From positions 16,008 through 80,007 of the forward strand of contig NZ_JBILJW010000016.1 of assembly GCF_044377035.1 (NCBI RefSeq): a stretch of 64,000 bases of DNA, in the 5' to 3' direction. Below, one piece after another: positions 1-9,641 of this stretch; positions within the stretch are counted from its first letter, which is position 1; the number at the start of each line of letters is the position of its first letter. This stretch comes from Silanimonas sp044377035 (GTDB lineage Bacteria; Pseudomonadota; Gammaproteobacteria; Xanthomonadales; Xanthomonadaceae). Under the pieces are notes generated by a model. It saw only the letters and a program-made list of their open reading frames with translations. It did not search any database and was not told where the DNA came from. The position numbers and the translations under genes were made by a program.

Positions 1-1
1 C

Positions 2-2590
2 ACGGCCTTCTTCATCGACGGCAAGGCCGAGCAGCTGGCGGTGGGCACGTCGGAGGAAGTCCGCCGTCACCGCGATGCCGTGGCGCAGGCCGCACTCACG
101 GTACCTAGCCTCGGCGTGGCGCCCGTGCTGCAACAGGTGTCCTCGGTGCAACCGGGATTCCTCTCGCTGCTCGGCGCCGACGCCCTCGGCCAGGTGCAGT
201 ACTCGATGCTCCGGGGCGAAGCGCCACGGCAGCGCGCCAGCGACGTTTCCGACCGCGCCTACTTCCGGGAAACCGTCGCGCGCGGCGAGCCCACCGTCTC
301 GCCGGTGTTCCAGGGCCGTGGCATCGGCAGCGACCTGATCGTCGCGGTGGCCGCGCCCATCCGGGCGAACGATGGCCGTATCGATGGCGTATTGCAGGGC
401 TCCCTCGCACTCGGACAGCTGGTGCTGGAGGAACGCAACCGCCTTGATGCCGCGGCCTTGCGCTATGCCGTCAGCGATGCCGTCGGGCAGATCGTGATGT
501 CGAGCCTCCCCGACCTGCCGGTCAAGACCGGCTCGGTGATCGCCCGCGGACGCCTTGAAGGCCATGCCGCCCAGCCGTGGTGGGCGCAGCGCCTCTATGC
601 GGCTCCCAAGTTGGTGTTCGATGCCAATCAGCAGTTCCTGGTGGCCGTACACGACGTCGATGGCATCGCCTGGCAGGTGCGCGTGCTGCAGCCATTGCGT
701 CCACTGGAACGCCGGCAGACGTTTCGCTCCCTGCTGGCCGCCGTCCTCGTGCTGACCCTGATCGTCGGACTGCAGCGGCTCGCGCGGCACTTCGCCGAGA
801 GCCACGTGCGCGGGCTGGCCCAAGTGGTGGAGCGGCTGCGGGGGCTCGACCCCTCGCGGAACGGCTCCCGGTTCGCCGGCGCGATGGAAGCGAGCAGCGC
901 CGAACTGTCGGAACTGATCCACGATTTCGAGGCGGCCGAGTCGCGGCTGCAAGCGATGCACGCGGCACTCCGCGACGCCGCCGAACAGCAGCAGGCGCTG
1001 AATCGCGAACTCGAGGCGCGCGTCGAAGACCGCACCATCGAACTCCGCCAGGCCTTGTCGCGCGCCGAGCATCTGGCCGCGGCGAAATCCAGCTTCCTCG
1101 CCAACATGAGCCACGAGCTGCGAACGCCGCTCGCAGCCATCCTCGGTTACTCGGAACAGGGCCTTCGCGACGACGCACGTCCCGGCGAGATGCGGCGCAG
1201 CCTGCAGACGGTCGTGCGCAACGGCCGCCACCTGCTCGAAATCGTCAACGACGTGCTCGATGCCAGCAAGATCGAAGCCGGTCAACTGCGCGTGCAGCAG
1301 CAACCGGTCGCGCCGCTGCCGCTGCTGGGCGAGGCCATCGAGCTGCTTCGTCCGCGCGCCCTGGAAAAGAACCTGCAGCTCGTGCTCTCGGCGCACTGGC
1401 CGCTGCCGGCGAAGGTGCTGGCCGACCCGCTGCGCCTGAAGCAGGTTCTGCTGAACCTGCTCAGCAACGCCATCAAGTTCACGCCGCAGGGTTTCGTCGC
1501 GGTGCGCATTCGTGCCGACGCCGCCACCCGCCAATGGTCGATCGAGGTCGAGGACACGGGCATCGGCATGGACGCGGCGCAATGCGAGCGCGTGTTCCAA
1601 CGCTTCGAGCAGGCTGATGACTCGACCACGCGGCGCTACGGTGGCACCGGGCTCGGCCTGTACATCTCGCGCCAGCTCGCGCGGCAGATGGGCGGCGACC
1701 TGACGGCCACCAGCACGCCGGGCACCGGGAGCCGATTCCTGCTGACACTGCCGATCGGCCTCGATGCGCCCTGGCTCGAGGACGGCGAAGACCTCCCGAC
1801 GACCGAAACGCCGGTGCCGCGCCAGACGCCGCGCCTGCGCGGCCGGGTGCTGCTGGCGGACGACGTCGACGACCTGCGCGCACTGCTGCGCGCCACGATC
1901 GAAGCCACGGGCGCGGAGGTCATCGAGGCCGTGAACGGCCGGGAGGCGCTGGACCGCCTCGCCGCCGCGGCGCCGGATCTCGTCCTGATGGACATGCACA
2001 TGCCGGTGATGGACGGCCGCGACGCGGTGGCGCAGCTCCGCCGCGATGGTTATTCCATGCCGGTCTACGCCTGCAGCGCCGACGTGATGGAGGACGACGT
2101 CGCGGCATTCATCGCGCTCGGCTGCAACGGCGCGCTCGCCAAGCCGGTCGACATCGACGCGCTGCACGCCGTGCTGGCACGCCACCTGCTGGCGGCCGAC
2201 ACGCCGGCACCGATGGCACCTGCGCCCTCCCCCATCCCGGTGGCCCCCAGCACCCCGGCGGCGGCGCCCGACCCCTTGGCCGCGGCGCTGGCCCAGATCC
2301 GCCAGCGCTTCATCGCCAAGGTGCCCGAGGAGCGCGCGGCCTTGGCCGAAGCCCTCCAGCTCGCGTCGGCAGGCCAGGGCCGGGAGGCCCTCGTGCAGCT
2401 CGCGCATCGCCTCAAGGGCAGCGCCGGCACCTTCGGCTTCGACGCGGTGAGCAGCGCGGCGGGCGCCCTCGAACGGGCGGCCAAGGGGCCTGCGGAACCC
2501 ACTGAGGGGCTCGCGGCGGCGCTCGACCATGAACTCGCCGCCCTACAATCCGACCGGTCGTCGACCCATCCGAAGGACGCCCCACCGTGA
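2..2590 (+). CDS. Hybrid sensor histidine kinase with receiver and HPt domains (5' partial)
   Basis: Membrane-bound phosphorelay kinase. The frame is open to base 2 without a stop, so the start and first membrane segment lie left of the window; the GTG at 41 is only the first in-window start-like codon. Counting from 41: a PDC/dCache-type extracytoplasmic sensor (to about residue 200), one membrane segment (about 230-248), a coiled coil, HisKA with SHELRTP (His358), HATPase with the N-box NLLSNAIKF and GGTGLGLYISRQ, a receiver with acidic pocket (Asp607) and phospho-Asp651 in LVLMDMHMPVMDG, and a C-terminal HPt with His789 in LAHRLKGSAG. All phosphotransfer residues are present, so an intramolecular His-Asp-His relay is expected. 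It overlaps the next receiver gene by 4 bp. The ligand is unknown. Confidence 0.93.
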   Translation, partial: TAFFIDGKAEQLAVGTSEEVRRHRDAVAQAALTVPSLGVAPVLQQVSSVQPGFLSLLGADALGQVQYSMLRGEAPRQRASDVSDRAYFRETVARGEPTVSPVFQGRGIGSDLIVAVAAPIRANDGRIDGVLQGSLALGQLVLEERNRLDAAALRYAVSDAVGQIVMSSLPDLPVKTGSVIARGRLEGHAAQPWWAQRLYAAPKLVFDANQQFLVAVHDVDGIAWQVRVLQPLRPLERRQTFRSLLAAVLVLTLIVGLQRLARHFAESHVRGLAQVVERLRGLDPSRNGSRFAGAMEASSAELSELIHDFEAAESRLQAMHAALRDAAEQQQALNRELEARVEDRTIELRQALSRAEHLAAAKSSFLANMSHELRTPLAAILGYSEQGLRDDARPGEMRRSLQTVVRNGRHLLEIVNDVLDASKIEAGQLRVQQQPVAPLPLLGEAIELLRPRALEKNLQLVLSAHWPLPAKVLADPLRLKQVLLNLLSNAIKFTPQGFVAVRIRADAATRQWSIEVEDTGIGMDAAQCERVFQRFEQADDSTTRRYGGTGLGLYISRQLARQMGGDLTATSTPGTGSRFLLTLPIGLDAPWLEDGEDLPTTETPVPRQTPRLRGRVLLADDVDDLRALLRATIEATGAEVIEAVNGREALDRLAAAAPDLVLMDMHMPVMDGRDAVAQLRRDGYSMPVYACSADVMEDDVAAFIALGCNGALAKPVDIDALHAVLARHLLAADTPAPMAPAPSPIPVAPSTPAAAPDPLAAALAQIRQRFIAKVPEERAALAEALQLASAGQGREALVQLAHRLKGSAGTFGFDAVSSAAGALERAAKGPAEPTEGLAAALDHELAALQSDRSSTHPKDAPP

Positions 2591-2982
2591 ACCTGCGCCC
2601 CCTCCGCCACATCCTCTGCGCCGATGACGACGCCGACATGCGGATGATCCTCGAGGTCGCGCTCGGCACTCTGGGCGGCTGGCGGGTCACCCTGGCCGCG
2701 GACGGGGAGGAGGCCATCGCCGCCGCGCGCTCCGACCGGCCCGACCTGATCCTTCTCGACGCCTCGATGGCCGGTGGCATGGGCGGCGCGCAAGCCCTCG
2801 GCGTGCTCCGCTCCGACCCCGAACTGGCCGCGATCCCGGTGGTCTTCGTCACGGGCCTGGCGACGGACGCCGATCGCGCCTCGTTCCAGCGTTTCGGTGC
2901 CGTCGACCTGATTGCCAAGCCTTTCGACCCGCTGACCCTCGCGGCGCGCGTGCGGGCCATCTGGCAGGACCTGCCGGGCTAA
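2587..2982 (+). CDS. Single-domain response regulator (CheY-like receiver)
   Basis: A 131-residue receiver with no output domain. It has the acidic pair in CADDDADMR near the N-terminus, the phospho-acceptor Asp in LILLDASMAG and the conserved Lys in AKPFDPL, so it should be phosphorylatable. The GTG start overlaps the stop of the upstream hybrid kinase (GTGA), indicating co-transcription and coupled translation. It is the obvious candidate for taking phosphate from that kinase's HPt domain. Its output partner is not visible. The family is clear; the pairing is inferred from context. Confidence 0.9.
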   Translation: MNLRPLRHILCADDDADMRMILEVALGTLGGWRVTLAADGEEAIAAARSDRPDLILLDASMAGGMGGAQALGVLRSDPELAAIPVVFVTGLATDADRASFQRFGAVDLIAKPFDPLTLAARVRAIWQDLPG

Positions 2983-2997
2983 GCCCGGATTCCGGGC

Positions 2998-3035
2998 AAA
3001 AAAAAGCCAGGAGCTCCCCCCGGAACTCCTGGCTT
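2998..3035 (-). terminator. Rho-independent terminator oriented for the minus strand
   Basis: A 14-bp interrupted inverted repeat (3004-3017 with 3022-3035, one mismatch) is bordered on its left by eight A residues. On the minus strand this reads as a hairpin followed by a T run, the arrangement expected downstream of the chemotaxis gene ending at 3219. On the plus strand the hairpin lacks a clean T tract, so termination of the receiver gene would be weaker. Confidence 0.7.
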
Positions 3036-3218
3036 GTGTTCCGGCCCTCCTGGCTGCGACGCTCTCGCGCGGCTGCCACGCCCCCCGGCGCTGGAATATG
3101 GCTGGAACGTTTCCATGATGCCTCAACCACAACGATTGCGCATCATGAATTTGTCAATCGCCGTCAAACCGTGCCGCGCATCGCACCCCGGGCCTGAGCC
3201 GCGCCGAGGCGGGGCGGG

Positions 3219-6029
3219 TTAGCGGCCGCCGCCGGCTAGGACGAAGCGCGAGGCGATCTCCGAAAGCTGGTGGGCTTGGTCGTTCATGGACTGCGCCGAA
3301 GCGGCCATCTCCTCCACGAGGGCGGAGTTGGCCTGGGTCGACTGGTCCATCTGGGTGACGGCGTTGTTGACCTCGCCGAGGCCCTTGGCCTGCTCGATGC
3401 TGGCCGCGGTGATCTCGCCGATGATGTCGGCCACCTTCTGCGACGAGCCGACGATCTCGCTCATCGTGCGGCCCGCGCGCTGCGCGACATTGGCGCCTTC
3501 CGCGATCTTGGTCACCGACTCGTTGATGAGCTGCGCGATCTCCTTCGCAGCCGTCGCCGAGCGCTGCGCCAGCGCCCGCACTTCCGCGGCGACGACGGCG
3601 AAGCCGCGCCCCTGCTCACCGGCGCGTGCGGCTTCGACGGCCGCGTTCAGCGCGAGGATATTGGTCTGGAAGGCGATGCCGTCGATGGTGGTGGTGATGT
3701 CCGCCATGCGCCGCGAGCTGTCCTCGATGTCGCGCATCACGCGCACCACGGCCTCGACGGTCTGGCCACCGTCGCCGGCCACTTCGGCGGCGCGCGTGGC
3801 GATCTGCTTGGCCTGCTGCGCGTGTTCGGCGCTCTGCTTGATCGTCGCCGTCATCTCCTCCATCGCCGCGGCGGTCTCCTCGATGCTGGCGGCGGCCTGC
3901 TCGGTGCGCTTGGCGAGATCCATGTTGCCGGAGGCGATCTCGGCCGCGGCATCGCTGATGGCGCCGACCGCCTGCTGCACCTCGCCGATCGCCTGCGCGA
4001 GTGCTTCGGCCGTGGCATTCGCGTTGCTGTTCAGCTCACCGAAGCTGCCCCTCATCTTCGCGTTCGAGCGCACGGTGAGATTGCCTTCCGCGAGCGCGGC
4101 CATGGTGCGCTGCACTTCGTCGATGGCCTGCGCCGTGAGGTCCATCAGCGAGTTGAAGATGCGTGCCAGCTCGGAGTAGCGGTCCTCGCTCGCACTGGCT
4201 TCGACGCGGGCGGTGAGGATGCCGGCGGCGGCTTTCTGGGCCACGTTGCGCAGCTGGTGGCGGAAGTTCGTGTCCGCGGTGCGGTCCTGCCACTCGAGCG
4301 CGGTACCGATGCGCTGGCCCGCGGCATCGAACACCGGTGTCGCTGCAAGGTCGAAATGCATCTCGCCGAGCGAGAGGCGGGCCCGATGCGTGGCCTTGAG
4401 GCCGACGATCAGGTTGCGCTGCTGCCCGGGTTCGCCATCGAACGGGTCGAAGGCGCTGCCCATCACCCGGTCGGCGCGGAAATCGGGCTGGCGCTCGCGA
4501 ACCGCCGCTTCGCCATCCTTGAGCACCTTGGCGACCGCCGGGTTCACGTAGACGATCTTCCCGTCGGCGTCGGCGATCATCATGCCGCTGGTGGCCACGT
4601 CGAGCGCACTGCGCACGCGGGCGTTCTCGGTGGCGATCTCGCGCTCGCGGTCGATGCGCTCCTTCAGTTCCTTTTGCATCACGCCAAGGGATGCGAGCAA
4701 CCTCGCGAACTCGTCGTTCCCGGTGACTCGAATCGCTGCGTCTAGCTCCAACTTAGCGATCCGTTCCGCGACGGCCTGGGCGTAGGAAATCGGAGCAACG
4801 AAGCGGGAAGCCATGAAGGACGAGGCAAAGACGGCAAGGACGCCCACAACGAGCGCGGCGATCGACAGCACCCAGAACAGGCGCGTCGCCGGGGCAAACG
4901 CCACGGCCGTCTCGTAATAGGCGCGCAACCGCCAATCGACCCCGGAGCCAACGGACACCACCTGCTCGATGAGCAAGGCGGGGCGGCCGGCCGGAGAAAC
5001 ACCCAACGTATCGTCGCCATCGGCCATCGCGGGGATCCGCAAGGGATTGGCTTCCGAGAACGAGGCCGCGACGGTATGGGTCTCCGCCGCCAGGCGCGAG
5101 TCGGACCGCAGTCCGTCGTCCGCCCCCACGAGGACAAGGTCCTGGCCGTCGCTCAAGCCCGCGGGATTGCCGGCGATGCGTGAGACTCGATCCAGGCTCA
5201 CCTGCACGATGGCCACGCCGACGGTTTCCCCCTCGATGCGGACCGGAGCGGAGATGAACATCGCCGGCGCTTCGTAGCTCGGCGCATAGCGGGCGTAGTC
5301 TTCGACATGGGCCACGCCTTCTTCACCGGCGTCCCGTGCGGCGCGAAAGGCCTTGGCGAGGCCGGAATCCCTGAAGTCGCCTTCCATGAGGTTGGTGGCG
5401 TAATCCAGTTCCTTGTAGACGCTGTAGACCAGCCGGCCATCCATGCCGACGAGGAAGATGTCGTAGTACTCCTGCCGCTGGAGATGGCTGCGGTAGATGG
5501 GATGGAACAGACGGTGCGCGTCGGCATAGGCGCCCCGCTGCTCTGGCGAGATCAGCGCGTCCTTCTCACCGAGGGGCGCCGGATTGGCTGCGATGAAGAC
5601 GTCCTGGAGGGCGACGGCGGCTGGCTCGAGCCTCGACGCGAATCCGTCCTTGCCGCCCCAGGACCCGCCGGTGCGCTCGACGTAGCGACCATCGAAATCA
5701 TCCGCCACGAAGGCGTCGACGCGTTCTGAGGCTCCCGGCGCCGGCGCCATCTGCGCGAAGGCCGCCTCGAACTGCCGCAGCGCCCGTCGCGTCATCTCAC
5801 TTTCGGAGAGCGCAAGCACATCGTTGCGGACGGTAGAAAAGTAATCCTCGACCTGCTGGGCGCGGAGATCGACCTGCGTTCGCATCTGCTCGCTGGCGAG
5901 ATCCTCCAGCTGCGCTTTTGCTCCGCTGTAGGCGAACCACGTCAGGCCGGCCATGGGGATGACGGCGAGCGCCAGGATGATGACCGTCAACTTCGCACGA
6001 ACGCTTTGGAAAAAGGCCGCCACTTGCAT
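3219..6029 (-). CDS. Methyl-accepting chemotaxis protein with large periplasmic sensor and PAS domain
   Basis: 936-residue transmembrane chemoreceptor. Order: membrane segment (about 12-31), a large PDC/dCache-like periplasmic region (about 32-380), second membrane segment (about 383-408) with HAMP, a PAS-like domain (about 470-585) beginning near SGMMIADADGKIVYVNP, then the methyl-accepting signalling coiled coil (about 650-930) with the hairpin tip EQGRGFAVVAAEVRALA. Helices around EETAAAMEEMTATI are typical methylation regions. There is no C-terminal CheR-docking pentapeptide (it ends VLAGGGR). The start was set at the ATG before QVAAFFQS because the reading frame extends 44 residues further upstream without signal-like sequence. 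The next receptor upstream is on the same strand but separated by a gap and a small ORF. The ligand is unknown. Confidence 0.92.
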   Translation of the reverse strand: MQVAAFFQSVRAKLTVIILALAVIPMAGLTWFAYSGAKAQLEDLASEQMRTQVDLRAQQVEDYFSTVRNDVLALSESEMTRRALRQFEAAFAQMAPAPGASERVDAFVADDFDGRYVERTGGSWGGKDGFASRLEPAAVALQDVFIAANPAPLGEKDALISPEQRGAYADAHRLFHPIYRSHLQRQEYYDIFLVGMDGRLVYSVYKELDYATNLMEGDFRDSGLAKAFRAARDAGEEGVAHVEDYARYAPSYEAPAMFISAPVRIEGETVGVAIVQVSLDRVSRIAGNPAGLSDGQDLVLVGADDGLRSDSRLAAETHTVAASFSEANPLRIPAMADGDDTLGVSPAGRPALLIEQVVSVGSGVDWRLRAYYETAVAFAPATRLFWVLSIAALVVGVLAVFASSFMASRFVAPISYAQAVAERIAKLELDAAIRVTGNDEFARLLASLGVMQKELKERIDREREIATENARVRSALDVATSGMMIADADGKIVYVNPAVAKVLKDGEAAVRERQPDFRADRVMGSAFDPFDGEPGQQRNLIVGLKATHRARLSLGEMHFDLAATPVFDAAGQRIGTALEWQDRTADTNFRHQLRNVAQKAAAGILTARVEASASEDRYSELARIFNSLMDLTAQAIDEVQRTMAALAEGNLTVRSNAKMRGSFGELNSNANATAEALAQAIGEVQQAVGAISDAAAEIASGNMDLAKRTEQAAASIEETAAAMEEMTATIKQSAEHAQQAKQIATRAAEVAGDGGQTVEAVVRVMRDIEDSSRRMADITTTIDGIAFQTNILALNAAVEAARAGEQGRGFAVVAAEVRALAQRSATAAKEIAQLINESVTKIAEGANVAQRAGRTMSEIVGSSQKVADIIGEITAASIEQAKGLGEVNNAVTQMDQSTQANSALVEEMAASAQSMNDQAHQLSEIASRFVLAGGGR

Positions 6030-6307
6030 TCCCCCCGGGTGAGCCAACGATGGCTTATGTCCAGCAAAAGCTAGCGATCCGAACCTCGTCCCCCGAAACC
6101 CGTGAAACCTCGGCTCTTGGATAGCCATCACACAACCTAGGGAGTTGAATCGCCTCTCCACAGTCAGAGCGTAAATCCATTGCCGAGTCCAGCAATGCGT
6201 CAGGGCTCACGTTTTGACCGGATTCCACCGCTGGCTTCGACGCGCCCTTCATCCCATGCGTCGCCGAAAACGACGTCCGCCTGGTTCGACACTCGCCGCC
6301 TGCACTG

Positions 6308-6571
6308 TCAAGGCGTGCCAAGGCGAAACCGACCGACGAGCGCCGTGCGCCGCGCTCCCGCATCGCAGGCACAGTCGATCTTGCCGAGGTAGAGCGCCGG
6401 GCGACCCGGCGCAGCGCCCTCAACAACACCACTCCACGCGGAGGCGAGCGCGTGCGCCTCCACGGCGGGAAGCACGCGTGGCGAGGCCGGGCGCAGGCTT
6501 GCGCCGACACCGGCCATCAATCCCAGCCAAGCCGCCAGCACGAACCACGCGCTGGCGGGGCGGGCGGTCAC
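6308..6571 (-). CDS. Small hypothetical membrane-anchored protein with a CxC motif
   Basis: An 87-residue frame whose GTG start abuts the stop of the upstream chemotaxis receptor. The N-terminus is a plausible membrane segment or signal (ASAWFVLAAWLGLMAG) and a KIDCACDAG stretch carries two closely spaced cysteines, reminiscent of thioredoxin-like DUF6436 proteins. It ends soon after that motif, far short of a thioredoxin fold, so it may be a truncated relic. The 278 bases between its stop and the next gene hold no convincing gene. It could also be a chance frame in GC-rich DNA. Confidence 0.4.
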   Translation of the reverse strand: MTARPASAWFVLAAWLGLMAGVGASLRPASPRVLPAVEAHALASAWSGVVEGAAPGRPALYLGKIDCACDAGARRTALVGRFRLGTP

Positions 6572-9049
6572 TCAGAACTCGGTCCACTCGCCCTCGGACG
6601 CGCTATCCGACTTGCCCCGCGAAGCCCCGGGTTTCGGCGTCTCGACGCGCGGCGCCGGACGCGCCGCCGGCTTCGCGGCGGCCTTCGGCGCGGGTGCTGC
6701 GGGGGCGGGCTTGGCCGGAGCACGCGGTGCCGGGCTGGTGGCGCGCATGTTACGCGTGCCGCCGGTGGACGGCGCGGCCATGGCGCTGCCGGCCGAGCGA
6801 GCCGGCGACGCTGCTGCAGCGACCGGCGCGGCGGTATCGGCGATCTTGAAGCGGCCCACCGCCTCGGCGAGCTGCTGGGCCTGGTCTTCCATCGAACGCG
6901 CGGCGGCGGTGGCTTCCTCGACCAGCGCGGCGTTCTGCTGCGTGGTCTCGTCCATCTGCGTGATGGTCTGGTTGACCTGCTCGATACCGGTGCTCTGCTC
7001 GGCCGAGGCCGCGCTGATCTCGGCCATGATGTCGGTGACGCGCTTCACCGAGCCGACGATCTCGGCCATGGTGGCGCCGGCTTGCTGCACGAGCCGCGAG
7101 CCCTCGCCAACGGTTTCCACGGAGGCTTCGATCAGCTCCTTGATCTCCTTCGCCGCCTGCGCCGAACGCCCGGCGAGGCTGCGGACCTCGCTGGCGACGA
7201 CCGCGAAGCCGCGACCCTGCTCGCCGGCACGCGCGGCTTCCACCGCCGCGTTCAGCGCGAGGATGTTGGTCTGGAAGGCGATGCCATCGATGGTGCTGAT
7301 GATGTCGGCGACGCGCTTCGACGAATCCTCGATCTCGCGCATCGTGGTAACGACCTTGCCCACCACTTCGCCGCCCTGCTCGGCGACGCCGGCGGCGCCG
7401 CTGGCGAGCTGGTTGGCCTGGCGCGCGGAATCGGCGTTCTGCTTCACCGTGGCGGTGAGCTCTTCCATCGAGGCGGCGGTCTCTTCGAGGTTGGCCGCCT
7501 GCTGCTCGGTGCGCGCCGACAGGTCCTGGTTGCCCGCGGCGATCTCGGAGGCCGCGGTGTTGATCTGGCCGGCCGCCATCTGGATCTGGCCGATCAGCGA
7601 ACGCAGCTGGGTGACGCTGCCCTCGATGCTGTCGCGGATCTCGGCGAACTGGCCTTCGTAGTGGCCTTCCATCTTCGCCGTCAGGTCGCCCTGCGCAACG
7701 AGACCCATCACGCGGCCGATCTCGGTGAGGGTCGAGCGCGTTCCGGCGAAGCCGGCGTTCAAGGCCGTCGCCAGCGTCAGGAAGAAGCCGCTCTTGCCGG
7801 CCTCGGCGATGACCTTGGAGAAGTCGCCGCGGGCCGTGGCCTGCACCACGCCCTGCACTTCGGCTTCCACCGACACTTCGTCGGTGCGATCGCGCCAGTC
7901 GACGAGGATACCGAGGCGCTCGCCTTCGGCATTGCGGATCGGCGTGGCGCTGAGCTGGAAGATGCGGCCGACGAACTCGCGCTCGACCACCTGGGTGTCA
8001 GTAATGGCTGCCAGTGCGTCGGCGGCCAGCACGTCGATGCCGGTCAACTCGCCGAGCGAGGACCCGACGAGGTTCGCGGCGGTGAAGCCCGGCGCGCGCT
8101 GCGCAATGCGCTCCTCGAGGTCAGCGAAGCGGTGCGAAAGCGAGCCGTTGGCATAGATCACCTGGCCGCCGTCGTCGGCGATCAACACGGCCGCGCTGGC
8201 GCTGTCCAGGGCGTTCTTGATGCGCAGGCTGGCCTCGGCGACAAGGCGGTCGGCCTCGATGCGGCCGTTGAGGTCGTTCTGCATCCGGTTCAGCGCCGCC
8301 AGCAGGGCGCCGATCTCGTCATTGCGCTTGGTGTCGATGACGTTGTCGAGCTTGCCGCCCGCGACCGCGTTGGCGATGGTCACCGCCGAGTTCACGCCCT
8401 TCGAGATGGCGCGGGCGATCAGCAGGGCGAGCACGATAGCCAGCACGATGGCGACGAGCAGGCTGGTCCAGATCACGCCCTGCGCGGTCTTGTAGGCCTC
8501 CTCGGCCCCCGTGCGTGCGGCGGTGGAGCCCTGGATGCCGTGGTCGACGCGTTCCTGGATCAGCGTGGCCACTTCCTCGTACTTGACGCGGTTGTCGGCG
8601 AGGAACATGTCCAGCGCCTCGTCGACGAAGCCCATGTCGTAGGCCGAGGTGACCTCGCCGGTGTTGGCGACGTAGGCCTCCCAGGCGGCCTTGATCGCAG
8701 CGACCTTGGCCTTGTCCTCGTCAGTGACGGAGGTGGTCTCCAGCGAGAGCAGGAGATCCTCGAAGTTGAACTTGTGGTTCTCGATCTCGCCGCGCGCGGA
8801 CTCCTTGGCCTCTTCCGACGTGCGGAGCACGAGGCTGAAGTTTTGCAGGCGGTACGCAGAGGCCTCCGACTTCAGGTCCTGTGCCGTCGTCAGCTCCACC
8901 ATCCAGCGCTGCGTGATCTCGGTGGTGGCGTCATTGAGCGTGCCGAGGCCGCGGAAGGCACTGACCGCCAACACGATGATGAGGACGACGACCACGCCGA
9001 AGGCGAGCAGCAGTTTCGGGGCGATCTTGAGGTTGCGCAGCCAGTCCAT
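6572..9049 (-). CDS. Methyl-accepting chemotaxis protein with C-terminal CheR-docking pentapeptide
   Basis: 825-residue receptor. It has membrane segments at about 12-34 and 193-215 flanking a roughly 155-residue helical (four-helix-bundle-like) periplasmic domain, then HAMP, a PAS-like region (about 270-380), and the signalling domain (about 450-735) with EQGRGFAVVASEVRSLA at its tip. An Ala/Pro-rich linker of about 75 residues leads to the final five residues EWTEF, matching the xWxxF tether that binds CheR and CheB in long receptors. The start is the ATG preceded by AAGGA seven bases upstream; an upstream in-frame GTG lies on top of that ribosome site and is rejected. The ligand is not predictable. 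The intact tether suggests this receptor can also assist adaptation of receptors lacking one, such as the neighbour at 3219-6029. Confidence 0.94.
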   Translation of the reverse strand: MDWLRNLKIAPKLLLAFGVVVVLIIVLAVSAFRGLGTLNDATTEITQRWMVELTTAQDLKSEASAYRLQNFSLVLRTSEEAKESARGEIENHKFNFEDLLLSLETTSVTDEDKAKVAAIKAAWEAYVANTGEVTSAYDMGFVDEALDMFLADNRVKYEEVATLIQERVDHGIQGSTAARTGAEEAYKTAQGVIWTSLLVAIVLAIVLALLIARAISKGVNSAVTIANAVAGGKLDNVIDTKRNDEIGALLAALNRMQNDLNGRIEADRLVAEASLRIKNALDSASAAVLIADDGGQVIYANGSLSHRFADLEERIAQRAPGFTAANLVGSSLGELTGIDVLAADALAAITDTQVVEREFVGRIFQLSATPIRNAEGERLGILVDWRDRTDEVSVEAEVQGVVQATARGDFSKVIAEAGKSGFFLTLATALNAGFAGTRSTLTEIGRVMGLVAQGDLTAKMEGHYEGQFAEIRDSIEGSVTQLRSLIGQIQMAAGQINTAASEIAAGNQDLSARTEQQAANLEETAASMEELTATVKQNADSARQANQLASGAAGVAEQGGEVVGKVVTTMREIEDSSKRVADIISTIDGIAFQTNILALNAAVEAARAGEQGRGFAVVASEVRSLAGRSAQAAKEIKELIEASVETVGEGSRLVQQAGATMAEIVGSVKRVTDIMAEISAASAEQSTGIEQVNQTITQMDETTQQNAALVEEATAAARSMEDQAQQLAEAVGRFKIADTAAPVAAAASPARSAGSAMAAPSTGGTRNMRATSPAPRAPAKPAPAAPAPKAAAKPAARPAPRVETPKPGASRGKSDSASEGEWTEF

Positions 9050-9077
9050 TCGGAATCCTTGCACTCGAATGTGGCCC

Positions 9078-9095
9078 CCGGCCCGAAAAGGCCGG
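9078..9095 (-). terminator. Hairpin between secreted-protein gene and chemoreceptor gene
   Basis: A perfect 6-bp GC stem (CCGGCC at 9078-9083 pairing with GGCCGG at 9090-9095) with a six-base loop sits in the 57-bp gap between two minus-strand genes. There is no following T run on the minus strand, so it is a weak terminator candidate or an mRNA-stability structure. Confidence 0.35.
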
Positions 9096-9106
9096 AGGAA
9101 AACGGA

Positions 9107-9505
9107 TTACTTGACCTTCAGGTTGCGCGCGCCGCGCACGACGATCTCGGGGCGGCCGTTCGAGGTGCGGATCTCGCCGGTGACGCAGACCGTCTTGCCG
9201 GTCAGCGTGTCGGGCGCCGGATTGAAGTCGCCGCGATCACGGCCCCAGATGCGGGCCGAGAACTTGTGGCCGGGGAAGTTGCCGCCCATGAAGAGGAAAG
9301 TCGGCTGGCCTTCGGCGTTCTCGGCGTAGCGGGCGCCATCGACGACGCCACACACCGTGCCTTCCTTGCCGACGAAGCCATTGGCCTCGGTGACCGGGAT
9401 CTCGCCGCGGATGCGGTTGCTGCCGGCCTGGGCCAAGGCGGGAGGACTGGACGTGGCGCAGAGCCACACGACGCACAACGCAGCGACACCGGAACGGATG
9501 TTCAC
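9107..9505 (-). CDS. Small secreted protein, OB-fold-like (tandem copy 1)
   Basis: 132 residues with a signal peptide (hydrophobic core about 6-17, cleavage likely after PPALAQA). The mature part of about 105 residues resembles a compact OB-fold nucleic-acid- or ligand-binding domain, with blocks GTVCGVVDGARY, GGNFPGHKFSARIWG and KTVCVTGEIR. The start is GTG with the strong upstream box AAGGGGGT; the longer frame upstream is not signal-like. It is nearly identical to the next gene upstream on the same strand, so the pair is a recent tandem duplication. No catalytic residues are evident. The periplasmic location is a prediction and the function is unknown. Confidence 0.8.
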   Translation of the reverse strand: MNIRSGVAALCVVWLCATSSPPALAQAGSNRIRGEIPVTEANGFVGKEGTVCGVVDGARYAENAEGQPTFLFMGGNFPGHKFSARIWGRDRGDFNPAPDTLTGKTVCVTGEIRTSNGRPEIVVRGARNLKVK

Positions 9506-9641
9506 AACGTACCCCCTTGGTCTATTCGCCGGGCAGACCCGGACGCTCAATGCATGATGAACCTATCCAAGCCGTGATCGGCGGCGCCCGGACAGGCTTG
9601 AACGCGAATTGACGATTCCCCTTCGGGGGGATCGTGGCACA

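Noticed and set aside
6452..9577. Long plus-strand frame antisense to the second chemoreceptor
   Set aside because: His/Arg/Leu/Gly-rich translation without domain pattern, opposite to a clear chemoreceptor; a GC-rich shadow frame.
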